Shown here: positions 59,864 through 64,000 of the stretch, in pieces
How positions within the stretch are numbered: the first letter of the stretch is position 1
Layout: every line of letters begins with the position of its first letter
Assembly: GCA_045586595.1 (NCBI GenBank)
Contig: JAZNAQ010000035.1
Coordinates: forward strand, 16,052-80,051
Direction of reading: 5' to 3'
DNA length: 64,000 nt
Source of the DNA: SIG480 sp045586595
Lineage (GTDB): Bacteria > Bacillota > Clostridia > Oscillospirales > JAAYXM01
Notes under the pieces: model-generated
What the model was told of the DNA's origin: nothing
The model's database searches: none
The model's input: only the letters and a program-made list of their open reading frames with translations
Program-made: the position numbers and the translations under genes

Positions 59864-60537
59864 AATCTGTCCCTCATTTTACAGAGCGATAAAAGCTCTC
59901 TCTGCAACACTTGTTTTTCTTTTTTTGAAATAGCGCCCGCTGCCGTTTTGCGTTCAAGCTCATATGAAAGACGTGATATGACACGCCCGAAATACTCCCC
60001 CGCAAGCTCTTTCTTAAGTGCCGCGCGGCTTATGTATTTCTCAAACGGTTCATACACTACATTCCCGCTGTGTTTTGCAACGATTATGCAGTACATATGC
60101 CCGCTCTCAAACACTATATTTTCATCCGTTATCTCAAAGCCCTCATTATAGAGATATTCGCGCAGAACTTCTGAGCGAGTCATCGGTTGAAGGACAAGCG
60201 TACAGTTTTGCTTTGTCCACGGTGCGCGCGAGATGATTTCGGCTATTGTTTCGCCGCCCATCCCCGCAATGACAACACATTCGTGCGGCGAAAGACCGTC
60301 AAGCCCGTCGGTCAGGACAGTTGTTATCCTCTCCTTCTGCCCCGACGCGGCAATTTCTTTCTCGGCATTATCAAGCGGACCGCGGTTTATATCACTTGCG
60401 GTTATCTTCTGCGCTATTCCGTTTTCTGCAGCATATATTGAAACATATCCGTGGTCACAACCGCAGTCAACAAGCGTTCTGCACACAGGTATGGATTTAG
60501 CAACACATAAAAGCCTTGCTCCAAGGCCTCTTTCCAC
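59860..60537 (-). CDS. trmK: tRNA (adenine(22)-N1)-methyltransferase TrmK
   Basis: 225 residues, class I SAM methyltransferase: LVDCGCDHGYVSIYAAENG (motif I), ASDINRGPLDNAEKE and the catalytic CVVIAGMGGETIAEII (motif IV). The C-terminal helical coiled-coil region is present. It makes m1A22 in tRNAs. The GTG at 60537 is chosen because AAGGAGG is seven bases before it; the GTG at 60546 sits on that site. Confidence 0.93.
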   Translation of the reverse strand: MERGLGARLLCVAKSIPVCRTLVDCGCDHGYVSIYAAENGIAQKITASDINRGPLDNAEKEIAASGQKERITTVLTDGLDGLSPHECVVIAGMGGETIAEIISRAPWTKQNCTLVLQPMTRSEVLREYLYNEGFEITDENIVFESGHMYCIIVAKHSGNVVYEPFEKYISRAALKKELAGEYFGRVISRLSYELERKTAAGAISKKEKQVLQRELLSLCKMRDRL

Positions 60538-60559
60538 CTCGCTCACCTCCTTATATATG

Positions 60560-60590
60560 AAAAGTGCGCGTCTTAGGACGCGCAGCTTTT
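60560..60590 (-). terminator. Intrinsic terminator after the DUF1858 gene
   Basis: Stem GCGCGTC/GACGCGC with TTAG loop, flanked by AAAA and TTTT. It stops the DUF1858 transcript ahead of trmK. Confidence 0.65.
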
Positions 60591-60600
60591 AAAATCTTGA

Positions 60601-60804
60601 TTATTTGCTTTCAAGATGGTTGTTGAGCTTCTCGAGGAGAGCATCAACGTCTACGCCGTGAACAGCGCAAGCCTGCTCAAGTGTCTCGCCTCTGGAGGCG
60701 GGGCAACCGAGGCAGTGCATGCCGATTTCAAAGAAATACGGAGCTGTTGTAACGTCAATATCAAGAATATCACCGATAATGGTGTCCTTTGTAATCTTTG
60801 CCAT
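60601..60804 (-). CDS. DUF1858 domain protein
   Basis: 67 residues. It begins with ITKDTIIGDILDIDVTTAPY, has the redox-like IGMHCLGCPASRGETLEQAC (CxxC) and ends as a helical tail. The domain is found alone or beside hybrid-cluster and iron-handling proteins, and is thought to be structural or regulatory in redox proteins. It has its own promoter and terminator here. The CxxC is conserved in the family and may bind metal or respond to redox state. Confidence 0.9.
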   Translation of the reverse strand: MAKITKDTIIGDILDIDVTTAPYFFEIGMHCLGCPASRGETLEQACAVHGVDVDALLEKLNNHLESK

Positions 60805-60837
60805 GAGAAATCATCCTTTCGCAATTTATATATGCTT

Positions 60838-60866
60838 ATTATATATCTCCCATGTGCATTTTTCAA
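60838..60866 (-). promoter_or_regulatory. Sigma-A-type promoter of the DUF1858 gene
   Basis: Minus strand: TTGAAA (60866-60861), 17-base spacer, perfect TATAAT (60843-60838). The -35 overlaps the stop of the ClpP-like gene. Confidence 0.65.
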
Positions 60867-61552
60867 GTAGATTTTTTATTTTTGTTCTTGGCTATTTCCT
60901 TATGCAAAAACGACAGCGCGTCATTGAGCGTACCCACACGGTCTATAAGCCCAATCTCAACCGCTTCTTTTCCATATACCACCGTACCGACATCGGTTGC
61001 AAGCTCGCCCACCTTGAGCATATATTCTCGAAACTTGTCTGCAGACATATTTGAGTTGCGCTCAACGAAGCCTGTTATTCGATCCTGTACGCGCTCAAAA
61101 TAATTAAATGTCTGCGGCGCACCGACAACAACACCGCTCATGCGCACCGGGTGTATGGTAATCGCCGCAGTCTCGGCTATTATCGAGTGCTTTGCCGCAA
61201 CAGCGAGCGGCACGCCTATTGAGTGCCCGCCGCCGAGAATGAGCGATGCCGTAGGCTTTGTCATTCCAGCGATGAGCTCGGCTATTGCAAGACCTGCTTC
61301 AATATCGCCGCCAACCGTATTGAGCATAATAAGAAGACCGTCTATGTCTTCATTTTCCTCCACTGCGGCAAGAGTCGGGCAGATATGCTCATACTTCGTT
61401 GTTTTTGTATCACTGCCGAGCACGGTATGCCCCTCTATCTGACCTATTATTGTTATGCAGTGTATGTTTCCGAACTTGCTTTTGGCAACTATAGAGCCGG
61501 TCTCAACTATCTCCTCACGCGTTTCTTTTTTGTTGTCATTGTTTTCTGCCAT
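60863..61552 (-). CDS. ClpP/TepA-like serine peptidase
   Basis: 229 residues, ClpP/crotonase fold. LIMLNTVGGDIEAGLAIAEL, the nucleophile context GGGHSIGVPLAVAAKHSI and ITIHPVRMSGVVVG (active-site histidine region) match the TepA/YmfB group linked with protein translocation, rather than housekeeping ClpP. The start ATG at 61552 has CGGAGGAAAG before it; an upstream in-frame start (61612) would extend it by 20 residues. Confidence 0.85.
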   Translation of the reverse strand: MAENNDNKKETREEIVETGSIVAKSKFGNIHCITIIGQIEGHTVLGSDTKTTKYEHICPTLAAVEENEDIDGLLIMLNTVGGDIEAGLAIAELIAGMTKPTASLILGGGHSIGVPLAVAAKHSIIAETAAITIHPVRMSGVVVGAPQTFNYFERVQDRITGFVERNSNMSADKFREYMLKVGELATDVGTVVYGKEAVEIGLIDRVGTLNDALSFLHKEIAKNKNKKST

Positions 61553-61688
61553 TTTTCTTTCCTCCGTAATGTTTCTTTGGGTAGTTTGCGCGGGGGGTTG
61601 AAAAAAATACATATATAGTCATGCAGTAACGCCAGAAGCAAGCTTCGCATAAATTGATAACGAGAACATACATGGAGTGGATGTAAGT

Positions 61689-61925
61689 ATGAACGGTATA
61701 TACCGTCTTTGTGATATAAAATGCGGAGAATACTGCAAGGTATATGAATTATGCGCCGAGGAAGGCATCAGTCGCAGGCTTCAGGATTTGGGCTTTATAC
61801 GAGGAACAAGAATTGAATGTCTTATAAAAAGCCCGCTCGGCGACCCGACAGCCTTTCTCGTGCGCGGCGCAGTTATTGCTCTGAGAAAAGACGATTCAAA
61901 ACATATAAAGGTTGAGGTGATATAA
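61689..61925 (+). CDS. feoA: FeoA domain protein (copy 2)
   Basis: 78 residues: IYRLCDIKCGEYCKVYELCA, then LQDLGFIRGTRIECLI and SPLGDPTAFLVRGAVIALRK. This is the canonical FeoA fold, much closer to typical FeoA than copy 1 (22421-22639). It ends directly before the GTG of feoB copy 2. The ATG is chosen for GGAGTGG at a suitable distance; an in-frame GTG at 61677 is weaker. I saw no palindromic operator like that of the first feo operon. Confidence 0.93.
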   Translation: MNGIYRLCDIKCGEYCKVYELCAEEGISRRLQDLGFIRGTRIECLIKSPLGDPTAFLVRGAVIALRKDDSKHIKVEVI

Positions 61926-63827
61926 GTGGGTCTTACAAGGGCATCGGTAGGACGAGGGGCGGCAAGCGACAAGCTTTTTATAAAAAAACGCAATGACGGC
62001 GACCGCGTCATTGCACTTGCAGGAAACCCGAATGTGGGTAAAAGTACGGTTTTTAACGAGCTTACAGGGCTACGCCAGCACACCGGCAACTGGCCGGGTA
62101 AAACGGTAACAAACGCCCAAGGATATTGCGAAAGGGGCGGACAGGGCTATGTACTCGTCGATATACCCGGTACATATTCGCTCTCCGCGCGTTCTGCAGA
62201 GGAGGAGGTCGCGCGGGATTTCATCTGCTCGGGAAGTGCCGACGCGGTAATAGTCGTATGTGATGCAACCTGCCTTGAGCGCAACCTCATTCTTGTTTTG
62301 CAGACAATGCAGATTATGCCGCGCACGGTGGTATGTGTAAACCTTATGGATGAGGCGCGCAAAAAGGGTATAGAAATTGACCTTGGGCGTTTAGAGTCAG
62401 AGCTCGGTATACCCGTCGTTGCAACAGAGGCAAGGCAGGGCAAGGGGCTTTCAAGCCTTCTTAATGCCGTTGAAAAATCGCTTGAACCTGCTGTCGATTC
62501 AAACGCCGAGCTACCCAAGTTCGACCCGGAGGAGCTTGTAACCCGTGCAGAGAGCATTTATCATACAGCAGTCAAAACGAGCGGCTCCTCATACACCAAA
62601 AGGGCGCGGTTTCTTGACAAGTTGCTCACAAGCCGTACTACGGGCTTTCCTATTATGCTTTTACTGCTTGCGGTGATATTCTGGATAACCATTGAAGGTG
62701 CAAACTACCCATCTGCGCTATTGTCGGAACTTCTATTCAGTTTTGAAGCTCCTTTATATAAACTTTTAACCGCAATCCATGTCCCCGGAATCATTGCAGA
62801 GGCTCTTACTGCAGGCGTTTGGCGCGTGCTCTCATGGGTTGTCGCCGTTATGCTCCCGCCTATGGCAATATTTTTCCCCCTCTTTACGCTTCTTGAAGAC
62901 CTGGGGTATCTTCCGCGTGTTGCATTTAACCTTGACCGTGTGTTCAAGAAGTGCAACGCGTGCGGAAAACAGTGTCTTACCATGTGCATGGGCTTCGGGT
63001 GCAACGCTGCGGGCGTTGTCGGGTGCAGGATAATAGACTCTCCCCGCGAAAGACTTATTGCAATGATAACCAACAGCCTTGTGCCGTGCAACGGGCGCTT
63101 CCCTGCGCTTATTGCAATCCTTACAATGTTCTTTGTCGGGGCATCGGGCGGGGTTGCTAAAGGGGTACTTGCCGCTCTCTTGCTCACGCTTCTGATACTT
63201 GTCGGAATACTTATGACCTTTGCCGCATCAAGGCTTCTTTCGGCAACTGTTTTAAGAGGAATACCGTCATCTTTCACGCTTGAACTTCCGCCGTACCGCC
63301 GCCCGCAGATTGGGAAGGTAATTATCCGCTCAATATTTGACCGAACGCTCTTTGTTCTCGGCCGCGCAATATCCGTAGCCGCGCCAGCAGGGCTTGTAAT
63401 CTGGCTCATGGCAAATGTAACTATCGGAGAGGCTACGCTTCTTACCATTTGCTCAGAGACTCTCGACCCGTTTGCAAGGTGTCTGGGTCTTGACGGTGTA
63501 ATTCTCATTGCGTTTATCCTTGGCTTTCCCGCAAACGAAATTGTTATACCGATAATAATTATGGCGTATACTGCGAGCGGCGCTTTAACAGACATGACAG
63601 ACCTCGCATCGCTCTCCTCGCTTCTTCGCTCAAACGGGTGGACGTGGGTGACGGCGGTTTGCACAATGCTATTCTCTCTTATGCACTGGCCCTGCTCCAC
63701 AACACTTATGACAATCAAGAAAGAGTCACAGAGCTTTAAATGGACTGCGGTTGCATTTCTGACCCCGACGGTCTTCGGAATAGTGATATGTGCTGTATTT
63801 AACCTTGTAGCAAAGTTGTTTATATAA
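61926..63827 (+). CDS. feoB: Ferrous iron transport protein B (copy 2)
   Basis: 633 residues. The G domain (GNPNVGKSTVFNELTG, GNWPGKTVTN, DIPGTYSLSARSAEEEVARD, NLMDEARKKG) starts after an N-terminal tail of about 30 residues; the membrane region has FKKCNACGKQCLTMCMGFGC and NSLVPCNGRFPALIAI. The cluster of five cysteines just before the first Gate is absent from copy 1. Fe(II) uptake is expected. The GTG start directly follows the feoA stop. A hairpin follows the stop, and the left end of a mobile element begins beyond it. Confidence 0.94.
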   Translation: MGLTRASVGRGAASDKLFIKKRNDGDRVIALAGNPNVGKSTVFNELTGLRQHTGNWPGKTVTNAQGYCERGGQGYVLVDIPGTYSLSARSAEEEVARDFICSGSADAVIVVCDATCLERNLILVLQTMQIMPRTVVCVNLMDEARKKGIEIDLGRLESELGIPVVATEARQGKGLSSLLNAVEKSLEPAVDSNAELPKFDPEELVTRAESIYHTAVKTSGSSYTKRARFLDKLLTSRTTGFPIMLLLLAVIFWITIEGANYPSALLSELLFSFEAPLYKLLTAIHVPGIIAEALTAGVWRVLSWVVAVMLPPMAIFFPLFTLLEDLGYLPRVAFNLDRVFKKCNACGKQCLTMCMGFGCNAAGVVGCRIIDSPRERLIAMITNSLVPCNGRFPALIAILTMFFVGASGGVAKGVLAALLLTLLILVGILMTFAASRLLSATVLRGIPSSFTLELPPYRRPQIGKVIIRSIFDRTLFVLGRAISVAAPAGLVIWLMANVTIGEATLLTICSETLDPFARCLGLDGVILIAFILGFPANEIVIPIIIMAYTASGALTDMTDLASLSSLLRSNGWTWVTAVCTMLFSLMHWPCSTTLMTIKKESQSFKWTAVAFLTPTVFGIVICAVFNLVAKLFI

Positions 63828-63831
63828 AAAG

Positions 63832-63857
63832 AGTTCCCGTACTTATGTACGGGAACT
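63832..63857 (+). terminator. Hairpin after feoB copy 2
   Basis: 11-bp stem AGTTCCCGTAC/GTACGGGAACT with TTAT loop. An A-run precedes it, but no T-run follows, as if the original tail had been displaced. Confidence 0.5.
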
Positions 63858-64000
63858 ACTTATTGAATAATGAAAACCACGCGATAGTCGCGTGGTTCAA
63901 AAGAGGCTATTGCCGATGAACAAAAAATTCTCCATTGTGTTAGAATAAAAATGACCTGCCAGTCAAATTAAAAACACAATGGAGGATTTATCTATGAAAA
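63858..64000 (+). mobile_element. Left end of an IS200/IS605-like insertion sequence, running off the window
   Basis: A sub-terminal hairpin (AACCACGCGA-TAG-TCGCGTGGTT, 63875-63897) is followed by TCAA. A second inverted repeat (CTCCATTGTGTT at 63930-63941 with AACACAATGGAG at 63973-63984) covers the GGAGG ribosome site of an ATG at 63994. This layout, one foldback at the end and a second sequestering the transposase start, is that of IS200-type elements. Only ATGAAAA of the presumed transposase is inside the window, so family assignment rests on structure. Confidence 0.5.

Noticed and set aside
62705..63718. 337-codon open frame antisense to feoB copy 2
   Set aside because: Composition is that of a mirror frame of a membrane protein, there is no ribosome site, and the plus strand codes a full FeoB with all motifs.

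Overview
The window reads as a chromosomal segment of a Gram-positive, spore-forming anaerobe of the class Clostridia (Bacillota). This follows from gene content: spoVB-type and yqfC/yqfD sporulation genes, hemZ (oxygen-independent), rqcH, trmK, a GdpP-type c-di-AMP phosphodiesterase directly before rplI-dnaB, a CD1247-type protein beside efp, and two ferrous-iron (Feo) transporters. No rRNA, tRNA, CRISPR array or replication origin was recognised. Nearly all genes are housekeeping, packed with short gaps or 1-14 bp overlaps, and mostly on the minus strand. The species cannot be fixed from the sequence alone.

Layout. 1-3011 (minus): 3'-truncated SpoVB-like flippase, an MTA/SAH-deaminase-like amidohydrolase and a zinc-ribbon protein. 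3075-10839 (minus): recJ-rel-dtd-MBL hydrolase-hemZ-uridine-kinase-like. 10972-11823 (plus): YihY. 11848-14366 (minus): purA then a UDP-ManNAc-dehydrogenase-type gene. 14501-15930 (plus): cysteine desulfurase and acyl carrier protein. 15981-19837: an accessory island holding a 1109-aa BspA-like leucine-rich-repeat surface protein, a 52-aa peptide gene tightly coupled to it, and a divergent XRE regulator with two matching palindromes placed on both promoters. 19886-22639 (minus): feoA-feoB-FeoB-associated Cys-rich peptide-HMA protein, with two copies of a 16-bp palindrome. 22779-25767 (minus): alaS-hinT. 25997-32271: an unusual SBP-like lipoprotein, galE-like epimerase (minus), pstSCAB-phoU and a 5'-truncated gamma-carbonic-anhydrase remnant.

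32314-40368 (minus): SDR, purine nucleoside phosphorylase, flavodoxin, dus, rlmD, undecaprenol-kinase-like, ybeY, phoH, yqfD, yqfC. 40515-41777 (plus): a GT2 glycosyltransferase, followed by a 359-base gene-free stretch with hairpins and an inverted-repeat pair. 42137-49761 (minus): gdpP-rplI-dnaB-tilS-hpt-ftsH, a classic Firmicutes order. 49937-51754 (plus): rodA-like and a HAD nucleotidase. 51793-56481: alanine symporter, a degenerate polysaccharide-deacetylase-like protein (plus), CD1247-type protein, efp, aroQ, yqeG. 56574-61552: an unrecognised protein (plus), then rqcH, nif3, trmK, DUF1858 and a ClpP-like protease (minus). 61689-63827 (plus): a second feoA-feoB, after which the left end of an IS200/IS605-like element appears to begin.

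The parts most worth a second look are the LRR/peptide/XRE island, the lipoprotein whose solute-binding lobes appear in permuted order, the polysaccharide deacetylase homologue lacking its catalytic motifs, and the two differently equipped Feo systems.
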